Shown: positions 19,093 through 27,178, numbered from the stretch's first letter. The stretch: 64,000 nucleotides of DNA from SIG598 sp045605025 (GCA_045605025.1 JAZUPE010000084.1:7773-71772), one strand, 5' to 3'. Notes: generated from the sequence alone by a model not told the origin. A program made the numbers and translations.

Positions 19093-21015
19093 ATGCACGA
19101 ATTAATCACTGATGAATATACCGCGTTATCTGCACAGTATAAACAGCATATAAAAATTTACAAGCTGGTCAGACCTTACCGTAACCACTACATCGTGATG
19201 ACCGATGAAAGTCCGGTTTTTGCCTCTGCAGCAAAGACCTTTTCTGCGGTAAAGCCCTCTGTGGGTAAATTCAAAGCGCAGTGCACCGAAGTTTCCATGG
19301 ATTCGGTCGCGTCGTTCAAAGCTCCGGGCAAAAAGCAGGATACCTCGCTGTTTATGGCCTTTGCCGATTCTCTGGAGAAAAAATACGAAACCGCGGCTGC
19401 AGCCGACCGTTTCATCACAGCGCTGGACAAGTTCCTTTCCGGAATGAAGGCATACAAGGATTCCCGCTGCGCCGTATGCGTGACCGTACCTATGCCTCAG
19501 CGCCTTGAAGGCGGTGTTCTCAAGCTGGCCGAAAGAGAATATCTGGCATATCTTGCCGCAAACCGTGATAATCCTCACGCCGGTTTTGTGCAGAGGATTG
19601 TTGACCTCTGCCGCAACAGATGCCGCAACGACGATCTGAACATCGTGCTGTATTTCTTCGATAACATCATCGGTCCGGATTGTTCGTCCATATCCATGGA
19701 CGGTCTTGATCCCGCCGGGATAGTCAGCGAGGCAATGAGCTCCGGAATGGTCTCTGTCAGCGACGAGGATTACAGCTCTTACTTCGGCTGCACATATATC
19801 CGCGACGTTTACGCCGCCGTGCTGTACGGCATGCCCAAGGTCAAAAAGGGTCATATATACAACGTCTCCACGCTGCACATTTCAAAGGCCGACATGAAGC
19901 TCGCCCTTGCAAAGGCTCACAGCGACCGGCTCGGGCTTTCCTGCAGCAGAAAATCAGGCCTCAGCCCGTCCCACACCGGTCTTGATCAGCTCAAATTCAA
20001 CTCTCTTTTCTTCAGCTCCGGCGGATTTGAGGGAAATGTCGACACCGAGGAGTTCATGTATCGCCTGGGCTGCATCTGCATCGACAGGGAATACGACATG
20101 GGCCGCATGCTTGAGGTTTACAACGGCAAGCTGAGCAGAGTAAAAGCCGTTGAGTTCAGTATGCTCAAGAAGTTCGACGAAATCTGCCGCAAGCATAACA
20201 TCCAGTATTTTGTCGCAGCCGGAACCCTTTTGGGCGCTGTGCGTCACCACGACGTCATCCCATGGGACGATGATTTTGATATCGGCATGCTTCGCGAGGA
20301 CTACATAAAGCTCTGTAAGGTACTGGATTCCGAACTTCCGGAGGATTATATCTTCTCCCATCCCGGAAACGGCAGCAAGAGCGAATACTGGATCGATAAG
20401 ATTCGTCTGCGCGAAACCTATTACACCACTCAGTATTTTGATAATTTCACCATTCCCAACGGTGTCTTTCTGGATATCTTCGTTTATGACAAGACCTCCG
20501 ACAATAAGAAAAAGCAGTACCGGCACATTCTTTCCATCAACGCCATTGCGCTGATGATCAGCACCAAATGGACCGGCGCTCCACGCCCCGGCAGACATTA
20601 CAAACTCTCCAGATTCATGCTTCCGTTCCTCAAACTGGTTCCGATGAAATTCCTCCATTGGCTGTTTGACCGGAACGCCGCCAAATACGGAAAGCTCAAG
20701 AACTGCAAATACGTGGTTGACACTGTCGGACTTAACATCGGCAAGGGTGCATTCCCGCTGGACTGTGTCAACGAGGTGATTTACACCGACTTCCTTGGTA
20801 TGCAGGTGCCTATCCCCAAGAATTATGTGGGGTATCTGTCTCATTTCTACAGCAAGGACTATATGTCCCTGCCCCCGGTTTCATCCCGTGTTTCCGGTCA
20901 CAGTTTCAGGCGGCTGGACTTTGGTGAATATCTTTATTCCGACGAATACACCGGTGTCATCCCGCGCATTGACATACGCGGTGAGCTATACGAAATTCCT
21001 ACGGACAATAAATAA
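19093..21015 (+). CDS. LicD-family phospho-ligand transferase with unknown N-terminal domain
   Basis: 640 residues. The C-terminal half (about 350-600) is a LicD/fukutin-type domain: FAAGTLLGAVRHHD appears here as VAAGTLLGAVRHHDVIPWDD, then DFDIGML with the acidic residues expected to bind metal, and GVFLDIFVYD. The first roughly 340 residues match nothing I recognise, although they contain regular alpha/beta-like sequence. LicD-family enzymes transfer phosphocholine or, in fukutin and FKRP, ribitol phosphate from a CDP donor. With two CDP-polyol cytidylyltransferases nearby, a polyol-phosphate transferase role is the most attractive inference. AAAGGAG lies 8-10 nt before the ATG. It is cytosolic, with no signal peptide. 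Confidence 0.82.
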   Translation: MHELITDEYTALSAQYKQHIKIYKLVRPYRNHYIVMTDESPVFASAAKTFSAVKPSVGKFKAQCTEVSMDSVASFKAPGKKQDTSLFMAFADSLEKKYETAAAADRFITALDKFLSGMKAYKDSRCAVCVTVPMPQRLEGGVLKLAEREYLAYLAANRDNPHAGFVQRIVDLCRNRCRNDDLNIVLYFFDNIIGPDCSSISMDGLDPAGIVSEAMSSGMVSVSDEDYSSYFGCTYIRDVYAAVLYGMPKVKKGHIYNVSTLHISKADMKLALAKAHSDRLGLSCSRKSGLSPSHTGLDQLKFNSLFFSSGGFEGNVDTEEFMYRLGCICIDREYDMGRMLEVYNGKLSRVKAVEFSMLKKFDEICRKHNIQYFVAAGTLLGAVRHHDVIPWDDDFDIGMLREDYIKLCKVLDSELPEDYIFSHPGNGSKSEYWIDKIRLRETYYTTQYFDNFTIPNGVFLDIFVYDKTSDNKKKQYRHILSINAIALMISTKWTGAPRPGRHYKLSRFMLPFLKLVPMKFLHWLFDRNAAKYGKLKNCKYVVDTVGLNIGKGAFPLDCVNEVIYTDFLGMQVPIPKNYVGYLSHFYSKDYMSLPPVSSRVSGHSFRRLDFGEYLYSDEYTGVIPRIDIRGELYEIPTDNK

Positions 21016-21027
21016 ATACGATGTGAT

Positions 21028-21056
21028 AATGCCGGGCAGTTTTTTTGCCTGGCATT
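21028..21056 (+). terminator. Hairpin between LicD and acyltransferase genes
   Basis: Stem aatgccgggca / tgcctggcatt with a T-rich loop. The T-run sits in the loop rather than after the stem, so it is probably a partial attenuator within the operon. Confidence 0.45.
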
Positions 21057-21102
21057 GTTGCGTCTGCTGCCCTTTATATGTTTATGCAAGGAGAATGTAT
21101 CG

Positions 21103-22200
21103 ATGAAAACCACGCCGTCATTGACAGACAATCCGCTGTATCGTAAAGGAGAATATCAGGATGGCAACGGCAGGGATTATTTTTTTGACAATGCAAAGTT
21201 TATTCTTATTGTTCTGGTGGTAATAGCACACTTTATCGAGCCGCTGCAATCCTCTGCTGTGGAAGTAAAAATCCCATTGGCAAAGTATCTCTGGCGTGTA
21301 ATCAACACCCTGCACATGCCGTGTATGCTGTTTATCTCCGGCTATTTTGCAAAGGGATACACAAAAAACAAAAGCGGACACCTGAATGTGCAGAGAGTGT
21401 TTACATATACGGTTCTCTATACGTTCGCCCAGACAGCAATGATTGCCTACGCAGTGCTGGTTGCGGAAACCCCATTTTCAGATGTAAGCTTTTTTGAACC
21501 GCAGACCGGATTGTGGTATCTGCAGGTTCTTCTGCTGTGGCATCTTGTTCTTCCTGTCATTGACAGGTTTGATCCGAAATACGCTATGGCAGGCGTTGTG
21601 ATTATGGGTCTGCTGGTCGGTTATGATCACGGAGCCGGTACGTTTATGTCCATGTCCCGTGCCATATCTCACTTTCCGTTCTTTATGGCAGGCTACTACT
21701 TCAAGAAAGAGCATCTGGAAGTGTTCTACAGCCGCAAGTTCAAGCGTTATGCCCCTATCGCTCTTGCGGTTGTGCTGGCGGCGTTTTATTTTCTCCTTCC
21801 CTTCGGCATCGGTAAACTGCCCGGATCAAAGACCAACTACTGGAATCTGTCGTTCCTTGGTGAGACCTCTCCGCTCATCTGGTGGGGCGCAAGGCTTTTC
21901 AGCTACGTATCTTCGGTTTTACTCATCTTTGGCTTTCTCTGCTTTGTGCCGCGCTCGTGGACATTCTTTACCAGATTTGGCGCAAGAACTCTTCAGGTGT
22001 ATATCATCCACCTGTTCCTGTTCCGCATGATTTGCGACTTTGAGCTGTGGGCACCGTTCAATTCCGTGGTCGGCTTGTTTGCTCTGATCGGGATCGCAAT
22101 AATAACTGCGCTGATCCTTTCTCTGAAGATATTTTCCTGCCCGTTCACCTTGCTCCAATCCATAAATATCAAGGAACTCCTCAGAAAAGATAATAACTGA
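21103..22200 (+). CDS. Membrane acyltransferase (acyltransferase_3/OafA-like)
   Basis: 365 residues from the ATG at 21103, chosen because AAGGAG lies just upstream; an in-frame start 16 codons earlier lacks a site. About ten hydrophobic segments are visible. The N-terminal pattern FDNAKFILIVLVVIAHF is the hallmark of acyltransferase_3 proteins with the conserved His. HMPCMLFISGYF and a late LQVYIIHLFLF also match. Such enzymes O-acetylate exported glycans or lipids using cytosolic acyl-CoA. It closes the surface-polymer operon and could decorate the polymer. Acyl group and acceptor are unknown. Confidence 0.8.
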   Translation: MKTTPSLTDNPLYRKGEYQDGNGRDYFFDNAKFILIVLVVIAHFIEPLQSSAVEVKIPLAKYLWRVINTLHMPCMLFISGYFAKGYTKNKSGHLNVQRVFTYTVLYTFAQTAMIAYAVLVAETPFSDVSFFEPQTGLWYLQVLLLWHLVLPVIDRFDPKYAMAGVVIMGLLVGYDHGAGTFMSMSRAISHFPFFMAGYYFKKEHLEVFYSRKFKRYAPIALAVVLAAFYFLLPFGIGKLPGSKTNYWNLSFLGETSPLIWWGARLFSYVSSVLLIFGFLCFVPRSWTFFTRFGARTLQVYIIHLFLFRMICDFELWAPFNSVVGLFALIGIAIITALILSLKIFSCPFTLLQSINIKELLRKDNN

Positions 22201-22283
22201 CGACAGAACCGCATCATGGTTCTCCGTTTTGCGTATGCGTTCTGCTTTCGCCGGCAGCCGCCAGTGATTCATTATACGAAAAA

Positions 22284-22327
22284 CCTCCGATTGCGGTGTT
22301 GATCCCGCCGCAATCGGAGGCCTTCTT
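22284..22327. terminator. Bidirectional terminator
   Basis: Perfect 13-bp stem cctccgattgcgg (22284-22296) / ccgcaatcggagg (22308-22320), followed by ccttctttt on plus and preceded by a-rich DNA (tttttcg on minus). It separates the acyltransferase (+) from the phage-like operon (-). Confidence 0.85.
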
Positions 22328-22357
22328 TTCGCAGGCTAAGTTCAGCACCTCTGTGCT

Positions 22358-23263
22358 CTACTCAACCCACATATTATTAATGCTAATCTCACCCGTACCC
22401 TTGAATGCACTGGTCAGCTCACCGGCAATAACATAGAACGAACCTCTTTCCGGAATGTCGAGGGTACCGTTGGTCACTCCGGATACAGCAGGCACCGACA
22501 ACCCGGATATGTCCGTGTTGACATTGTACTTCGCCTGCCACTTGCAATCCGATACAAGACCGGTATCTGTTGTGGTTGTGACCTGTGCCGTGCTCTGCAG
22601 CGCTACAAAAGCCACTCGCAGATTGTCCCTTTCGAGCACTTCTCCGCTTCCGAATCGGAACGATCCCGTGAACCTCAGCTTTGTATAGCCCTGCGAGCGG
22701 AGCAGTCTGGCATCCAGCAGAGCAGCACGATACCTGACGGCGCAGAAATTCTCCGGATCGGACATTTTTTTGCCGACGGTGTGCCTGCACCGGATTCCGT
22801 CCACAGAACTCTGACCATATTCTGCCGAACCGTAGCCCATGCCTGATGTAAGGTCCGTGAACGTAATGGATTGACCGAAGCAGAGCAAATCACGATCGGC
22901 CTTCCCCGTCAGCTCCACAGTCAATCCGTAATTGATTCCGTATCCGTTTCTCAGCAGATACAGCGCCGGCGTGCTCGACTGCGCACATATGACAGTGTCA
23001 GAACCGATGTGCTCAAACGGCGTATCCCACGCGTTGATAATGTCGCAGTGATATTCGTCCGTCCAGTCCTGAATCACAGGCGGAACTGCTGCGTGCCCGT
23101 CGGTTACATATTCAGATTTTACCGTCGTCTGCGCGTCATCCAGCCGCCATTCTACACGATGCTTTTCCGTCCATACATTTTCGCCGTTAAGGTATGCCGC
23201 TTTAATTTTCTGTCCGTTGCAGTACAGATTATGGACCTGCGCATCAGGTATCAGCAGTGACAA
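22358..23263 (-). CDS. Phage-tail-appendage-like protein, unknown
   Basis: 301 residues, last gene of a tight five-gene operon; its first 20 bp overlap the preceding 66-residue gene. The N-terminus (IPDAQVHNLYCNGQKIKAAY then LNGENVW) is of a type I associate with structural proteins of gut Firmicutes prophages. The remainder is Ser/Thr/Gly-rich and looks beta-structured, without a recognised enzymatic motif. No signal peptide or membrane segment. A role as a distal tail or receptor-binding component is inference from context. Confidence 0.6.
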   Translation of the reverse strand: MSLLIPDAQVHNLYCNGQKIKAAYLNGENVWTEKHRVEWRLDDAQTTVKSEYVTDGHAAVPPVIQDWTDEYHCDIINAWDTPFEHIGSDTVICAQSSTPALYLLRNGYGINYGLTVELTGKADRDLLCFGQSITFTDLTSGMGYGSAEYGQSSVDGIRCRHTVGKKMSDPENFCAVRYRAALLDARLLRSQGYTKLRFTGSFRFGSGEVLERDNLRVAFVALQSTAQVTTTTDTGLVSDCKWQAKYNVNTDISGLSVPAVSGVTNGTLDIPERGSFYVIAGELTSAFKGTGEISINNMWVE

Positions 23264-23444
23264 TGTAAAGCACCCCGCTTTCGGGAGTTATGGCTGCGTA
23301 CTGCGATTCGGTAAGCGGAATGACGGTCATGCCGTTGTTGCCCTTGTCGCCCTTGTCGCCCTTGTCTCCCTTGTCACCCTTAACAGTCGGGATTGACGCT
23401 ACTTTATTTCCTTTGTAGTAAACATCTATCAATGCCATGGTCAT
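23244..23444 (-). CDS. Short collagen-like protein (tail-fibre type)
   Basis: 66 residues. It carries four Gly-Asp-Lys triplets plus GNNG (residues about 23-38), encoded by a 9-bp tandem repeat (ccttgtcgc) at about 23340-23380. The C-terminus IPLTESQYAAITPESGVLYIV is a small domain commonly seen in phage tail proteins. The start ATG overlaps the upstream SGNH gene by 4 bp, and the end overlaps the next gene by 20 bp, so all are translationally coupled. Collagen-like triplets form trimeric stalks in phage fibres. Confidence 0.65.
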   Translation of the reverse strand: MTMALIDVYYKGNKVASIPTVKGDKGDKGDKGDKGNNGMTVIPLTESQYAAITPESGVLYIVTADT

Positions 23445-24379
23445 ACCTCCTGTCTGATGTTGTAACGCATCCTGCAGGACGGGTCGAGTGTGCGGATTAT
23501 TTCGTTCGCGATCGCCGAGTGTCCATGGATATTCGGATGCAGACCGCTGCCGGGATATGCTTCGCCGTAGTCCTGCATCATCGTCGCCGTATTGTAACTA
23601 CTGAGAGCAGAGGACGCAAGATCGATAACCTTGCACCCACAGAACGAAGCAATGTCCCGGATCGCATTGTTGTATTGATAAATTGTGATTCCTTCATCAT
23701 TGATTTCCGGATAGCCGGTACCGCCAACGGTATTCCTGTGCTCAAATGCAGGCAGAGTACAGCACCATATCTCTGCATACGGATACTTCTGGCGGATGCG
23801 GTCAAGCATAACGGCATATGCCAGGCGGAAATCACTGTTGATCAACTCGATGACACCCGCGTTTGCCGATGCGTCAACCACGCCGTCGATCTCCACGAGC
23901 TGCGGAATGGTGTTAACTCCCGATGCCGATTCCGAACTGTACGTTCCGATTGGAACACCGTTTCTGAAATCATTTGTTCCCAGGTAGACAATAATTACGT
24001 CAGGAGACACTCCGAGAGCTTTTGCCCTGTCCAGACAGCCTGCCTGTGCGCAGATCTCCGGATCGGCATAACTTGCGTGTGTTGCGGTAACCCTTGAAGA
24101 TGCCCAGCCATTTATAACGCCTCTTGCCATGCGCAGCGCGGAGCAGACTTTCTCCCAGTACATTCCCGCATACGAGGACACAGGGAGATTGCCTGTTCTT
24201 TCAGGGTAGTAATAATGCGCCTGTCCATTAGGAATCATGCCGATAAACGAGGATATGCTGTCCCCCAGCACGGCAAGCGTTTTTCCTTCATATACTGAGC
24301 TTTCTCCGTTGCAGTCCGATCCGGACAATCTGGACGGCAGATATGCGTCTACCCACACACCGTTTACTTTCGCTTTCAT
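23441..24379 (-). CDS. SGNH/GDSL hydrolase, phage-tail associated
   Basis: 312 residues. After a short N-terminal tail-like stretch (MKAKVNGVWVDAYLPSRLSG), the catalytic domain starts with LAVLGDSISSF (nucleophile Ser of block I), then YLGTNDF (block III Asn) and GSGLHPNIHGHSAIAN (Asp/His region, HPNxxGH). SGNH enzymes hydrolyse esters, often O-acetyl groups on glycans. Sandwiched between tail-fibre-like genes, it may de-acetylate a cell-surface glycan during phage or phage-tail-like particle binding. The start is 3 bp after the preceding stop. The fold is certain, the substrate unknown. Confidence 0.8.
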   Translation of the reverse strand: MKAKVNGVWVDAYLPSRLSGSDCNGESSVYEGKTLAVLGDSISSFIGMIPNGQAHYYYPERTGNLPVSSYAGMYWEKVCSALRMARGVINGWASSRVTATHASYADPEICAQAGCLDRAKALGVSPDVIIVYLGTNDFRNGVPIGTYSSESASGVNTIPQLVEIDGVVDASANAGVIELINSDFRLAYAVMLDRIRQKYPYAEIWCCTLPAFEHRNTVGGTGYPEINDEGITIYQYNNAIRDIASFCGCKVIDLASSALSSYNTATMMQDYGEAYPGSGLHPNIHGHSAIANEIIRTLDPSCRMRYNIRQEV

Positions 24380-24382
24380 TAA

Positions 24383-25372
24383 TTAGACCCCCATTCCGAT
24401 TGCCAGCCACTTCACGCCGGTTGCAGTCACGCCCGGGCGGTTAAGCACTATTGAAAAACCCGCTGCTGACGCAGAATACGTCGAGACATGCACAGTAGCC
24501 GGCGAGCCGGTTTTGGCTCCGCCTGTTACGAACGGGGTTGTCGCAAATTCCACCGGAAAAGTCACTGCATACGTTGTGTTTACGTTGTTGTTCGCGGGTG
24601 TTACCACCACTTCGCCCGTCTGAATGAGTATTCTGCCCAGTCTCATTGTAAAGCCCGACTGATCGTTAGCTTCCATGACAATATCGTTGCTTATTGCCGA
24701 TAGTGCAGGAAGAAGGCTGTCAGCGGTAATAAACTCCGAACTGGCCGCTTCATCGGGGTCAATCCACAGCACAGCATCCTCGGGCGGCAGTCCGCCAGAG
24801 CCGTCATACGCTCCGAAAAACAGGCCGGAGGATCCGTTGCCGCCCATTATGCTGCCGACCGGTTCCCATGTGTCCGGCGCAGTGGCGTAATAGACATTGA
24901 AATCATCGGTATTGATGTAGTAATCTCCGGCAGCCGAACCACTGACCGGAGTGTATCCCGCTGCTGTCACCGTCGTACCGTTGTACCACTGCGGGATCTT
25001 GTCCGCAGTGGCATCCGGGGTGATAACAAGCAGGGTGTCATCGGTGATCGCTTCCTCGTTCGTCACAACCGAGAACACGCCCGGGCCTTGCGGACCTGTG
25101 AGCGATTCCAGCCACTCGGTTTCGGAGCCCGTAAAGCCATGCTCAAGAGCAATTTCATACGCAGATTTGCCGGCAGTACCCGACGCGCTGCTGCAGTCGT
25201 CCAACGCTTTCTGCAATCCGGTGATTGCGGAAATCGGATGCTGGTCTGCTGCGTCACGGTTGACAAGGCTGCAGTGATCGGTCGTTCCGGCGCGGCTCTG
25301 AATCGCCACATCGACAACTGTGGCACGATTTTCACTTCTCTGCGGAATCTGCGCAAAAACAGTGTTCATCAA
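24383..25372 (-). CDS. Phage tail-fibre-like protein
   Basis: 329 residues. Two motifs I recognise from gut phage fibres are DQHPISAITGLQKALDD (about residues 43-60) and GKSAYEIALEHGFTG...WLESLTGPQGPG (about 70-100), the latter entering a collagen-like stub. The C-terminal 110 residues (from GRILIQTGEVVV to KWLAIGMGV) resemble the gp53/H-type fibre tip domain. It overlaps the upstream 101-residue gene by 4 bp (ATGA). Likely a receptor-binding or baseplate-distal structural protein. Confidence 0.75.
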   Translation of the reverse strand: MMNTVFAQIPQRSENRATVVDVAIQSRAGTTDHCSLVNRDAADQHPISAITGLQKALDDCSSASGTAGKSAYEIALEHGFTGSETEWLESLTGPQGPGVFSVVTNEEAITDDTLLVITPDATADKIPQWYNGTTVTAAGYTPVSGSAAGDYYINTDDFNVYYATAPDTWEPVGSIMGGNGSSGLFFGAYDGSGGLPPEDAVLWIDPDEAASSEFITADSLLPALSAISNDIVMEANDQSGFTMRLGRILIQTGEVVVTPANNNVNTTYAVTFPVEFATTPFVTGGAKTGSPATVHVSTYSASAAGFSIVLNRPGVTATGVKWLAIGMGV

Positions 25373-25674
25373 AGCACCTCCTTGCTAATGGAGGGATTCA
25401 CACTGATAAACCCGCAATCGGTTCCGGAAATCTCTCCACCGATGAACTTCACCCGCACCTGCATTGGCTGCAGATTCGGTGCCAGACTGAACGTCTCCTG
25501 CTGAGTAAGCGGATATATCCAATAATCCGAAAAACTGATCTCTCCCGGATATTTTTTGATAATGCTTCCGATGGCGATTTCTACCGTCTCGACCGTATCC
25601 GGCGTGACCGCAGTCTCTCCGTTCGTGATGCAGACGGGAATGCTGTAAGCATCTCCTTGCATGATCCTTTCCAT
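25369..25674 (-). CDS. Small phage structural protein
   Basis: 101 residues starting MERIMQGDAYSIPV and ending NPSISKEVL. This start and end pattern is familiar from small proteins encoded just before tail-fibre genes in Firmicutes phages, where they are thought to be baseplate components. AAGGAG lies 8 nt before the ATG. It is the first intact gene of the operon. The function itself is not established. Confidence 0.65.
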   Translation of the reverse strand: MERIMQGDAYSIPVCITNGETAVTPDTVETVEIAIGSIIKKYPGEISFSDYWIYPLTQQETFSLAPNLQPMQVRVKFIGGEISGTDCGFISVNPSISKEVL

Positions 25675-25679
25675 GTTGT

Positions 25680-25925
25680 TTCTCCTTGATATAATAAGAA
25701 TACCTGAACCATCTGTACAGCTGCTTCTGTGGATATGGTAACAGAGCCGTCGGTTTTTTCACTGTCACAAACCACGCACTACTGTCTTCTTTCAGGTACT
25801 ACTGTCAGGTTTGCTGACCGGATAAGCGTTGTCGACATTGAAACGGCAAAAACATACATCTGGCTTTTTTCTGCGGTTCCATCCGCAAGGGCAGCACAAG
25901 ATGCCCCTGTAAATTCATCCTTCGG
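25680..25925 (-). pseudogene. Remnant of a gene upstream of the tail operon, interrupted by TAG
   Basis: One minus-strand frame reads coding-like protein (EFTGASCAALADGTAEKSQ then VFAVSMSTTLIRSANLTVV), hits an in-frame TAG, then continues (VVCDSEKTDGSVTIST, MVQVFLLYQGETTW) up to the ribosome binding site of the next gene. It lacks a start and is cut by the IS200 remnant. It is probably the 3' end of a lost phage structural gene. Confidence 0.4.
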
Positions 25926-25954
25926 CAATCAACACGAAGAAACCTTGAAAACTA

Positions 25955-26310
25955 TCAGCACCACCCGCCGAACGGGTAAACAGGCTTCAAATATGCATGT
26001 TGGTCGAAAATCATCATGCTGCTTTTACTCTTCAAGTGTCCAATTAAGCTCGATACACTGAGTTGCGGTGGTATTATTACCAGCATATGGATGTGTTTTG
26101 AACAACACTCTGCTGCAATGATTTCCACATTTTTATTTCACATAGACTTCGCAGTATTTTCCCTATATCTGCCCTTATCTTAACGTATATAGCTTGTCTG
26201 CGATATTTCGGTGCAAAAAATATATGGTATTTGCGTCTCCACTTGCTATGCGATAAACTCTTTACATCATCCTTTGGCAATCGCCTCCTATTGTTACTTG
26301 TGGTTGCCAC
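25955..26310 (-). pseudogene. Frameshifted, truncated IS200/IS605-type TnpA
   Basis: Residues SHSKWRRKYHIFFAPKYRR and IRADIGKILRSLCE are the TnpA N-terminus. After the codons for EIK the frame shifts, and the continuation in another frame reads ECCSKHIHMLVIIPPQLSVS, which includes the HUH metal-binding motif (HIH). The remaining sequence ends at a TGA at 25955-25957 without the C-terminal catalytic Tyr region. It is therefore inactive. Part of the dedicated hairpin end survives at 26364-26386. Confidence 0.85.
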
Positions 26311-26363
26311 ACCACTTACATTGTATCATAAGAGGCTATTACACTTTTTCTTAAGTAATTCTT

Positions 26364-26386
26364 CACCCCCAGTTGAACCGGGGGAT
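26364..26386 (-). mobile_element. IS200-type terminal hairpin remnant
   Basis: CACCCCC-agttgaac-CGGGGG is the typical subterminal hairpin upstream of tnpA in IS200/IS605 elements. It lies about 55 bp upstream of the tnpA remnant start, in the expected position. Confidence 0.65.
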
Positions 26387-26545
26387 GGGTATCATGCCTA
26401 TTCGGCGCCTAAAAATTCGAGTGTTCATAACGGACTTGAATAAATCATTGATACATCGGCATCGATACACATATTCTACACCGCACATATGCGCTACTCA
26501 ATGGTTCCTTCGTAAAATGATTACATACTACGAGGAGACATGATT

Positions 26546-26836
26546 ATGAGACACTTCATAGAACAATTTTATTATGGAAACATCGAACCGCAGGAACGAA
26601 GTACCCCGCAGCCACCGACCACACGCAAGCAGATGGATATTCTCGTCCTCAATGAAGAATTGCTGACTAAGGTGCTCACCAACAAAGAAAAGGAGCTGTT
26701 TCTTGCCTATGTCAACGCATGGCATGAGGTGAACTGCGAATCCAACCTTGACAGCTTCATCATGGGTTTTCGGCTTGGCGCACACTTCGCATTCGACACC
26801 TTCGCAGCAAGTGACTCACCGTTCGGCGAAATATAA
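26546..26836 (+). CDS. DUF6809-like small mobile-element protein
   Basis: 96 residues from ATG 26546 (GAGGAG 8 nt upstream; an ATG 6 nt earlier is too close to the site). The pattern QFYYGNIEPQ at the N-terminus, LTNKEKELFLAYVNAWHE in the middle and SFIMGFRLGAHFAFD at the end matches the DUF6809-type family I know from clostridial integrative and conjugative elements. Function unknown. It marks the left flank of the mobile island, and a second small gene follows 12 bp downstream with an excellent ribosome binding site. Confidence 0.7.
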   Translation: MRHFIEQFYYGNIEPQERSTPQPPTTRKQMDILVLNEELLTKVLTNKEKELFLAYVNAWHEVNCESNLDSFIMGFRLGAHFAFDTFAASDSPFGEI

Positions 26837-26848
26837 GGAGGGACATAC

Positions 26849-27010
26849 ATGGCAAGAAAACGCAAAGTCATACTTGACGACTTCGAGTATCGCATCATAG
26901 TACGTCACCAAATCAGCATAAAATATAAAGAGCAGGCATACCACCTGCTCCAACACAACAATATACGAAGAAACCTGAGAAAACAAAAAATTCGAGTGTT
27001 CATAACTTAA
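26849..27010 (+). CDS. 53-residue chimeric small protein at a recombination junction
   Basis: Starts with AAGGAGGG and ATG at 26849 and reads MARKRKVILDDFEYRIIV, which resembles the N-terminus of small proteins that normally follow DUF6809 genes. At 26901 the DNA switches to a 22-bp sequence also found at 42954-42975 (one mismatch), where it encodes the end of another ORF (YVTKSA, stop) in a different frame. The protein then runs on through hairpin DNA to a stop at 27008-27010. It therefore looks like a fusion made by deletion or recombination and is probably not functional. Confidence 0.55.
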   Translation: MARKRKVILDDFEYRIIVRHQISIKYKEQAYHLLQHNNIRRNLRKQKIRVFIT

Positions 27011-27030
27011 ATCCGTTATGAACACTCGAA
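26991..27030 (+). terminator. Perfect 16-bp inverted repeat
   Basis: ttcgagtgttcataac (26991-27006) pairs perfectly with gttatgaacactcgaa (27015-27030), abutting the direct repeat that starts at 27031. The left arm alone also occurs at 26416-26431, beside the IS200 remnant. No T-run follows; a terminator or element-end structure are both possible. Confidence 0.55.
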
Positions 27031-27178
27031 ATGGTTGCGGAGGCAGGATTTGAATTGGACAACGCCGTTCCAATGGCTTACCTTATGTGATAAAAATCGC
27101 ATAGGTAAGCCATTTGTGTTTTTGGCGTTTTTCCATGTTTTCCATTGATTTCAGCATTTTCCAATCTGTAAAGGGTAC
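27031..27178. repeat. Left copy of island-bounding direct repeat (att-like, tRNA 3'-end derived)
   Basis: About 150 bp nearly identical to 43237-43398. It begins atggttgcggaggcaggatt; read on the minus strand this is T-loop TTCAAAT, T-stem CCTGC, acceptor CTCCGCA, discriminator A and CCA, which is exactly the geometry of a tRNA 3' end. The adjoining sequence does not supply the rest of a tRNA, so neither copy is a tRNA gene. Tyrosine integrases commonly use tRNA 3' ends as attachment sites. Confidence 0.75.

Noticed and set aside
22358..25674. Diversity-generating retroelement target
   Set aside because: No reverse transcriptase, template repeat or variable-repeat pair was found in the window.
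27031..27110. Possible tRNA gene
   Set aside because: Only the T-loop-to-CCA part fits; the matching T-stem 5' strand, anticodon arm and D-arm are absent in both copies.
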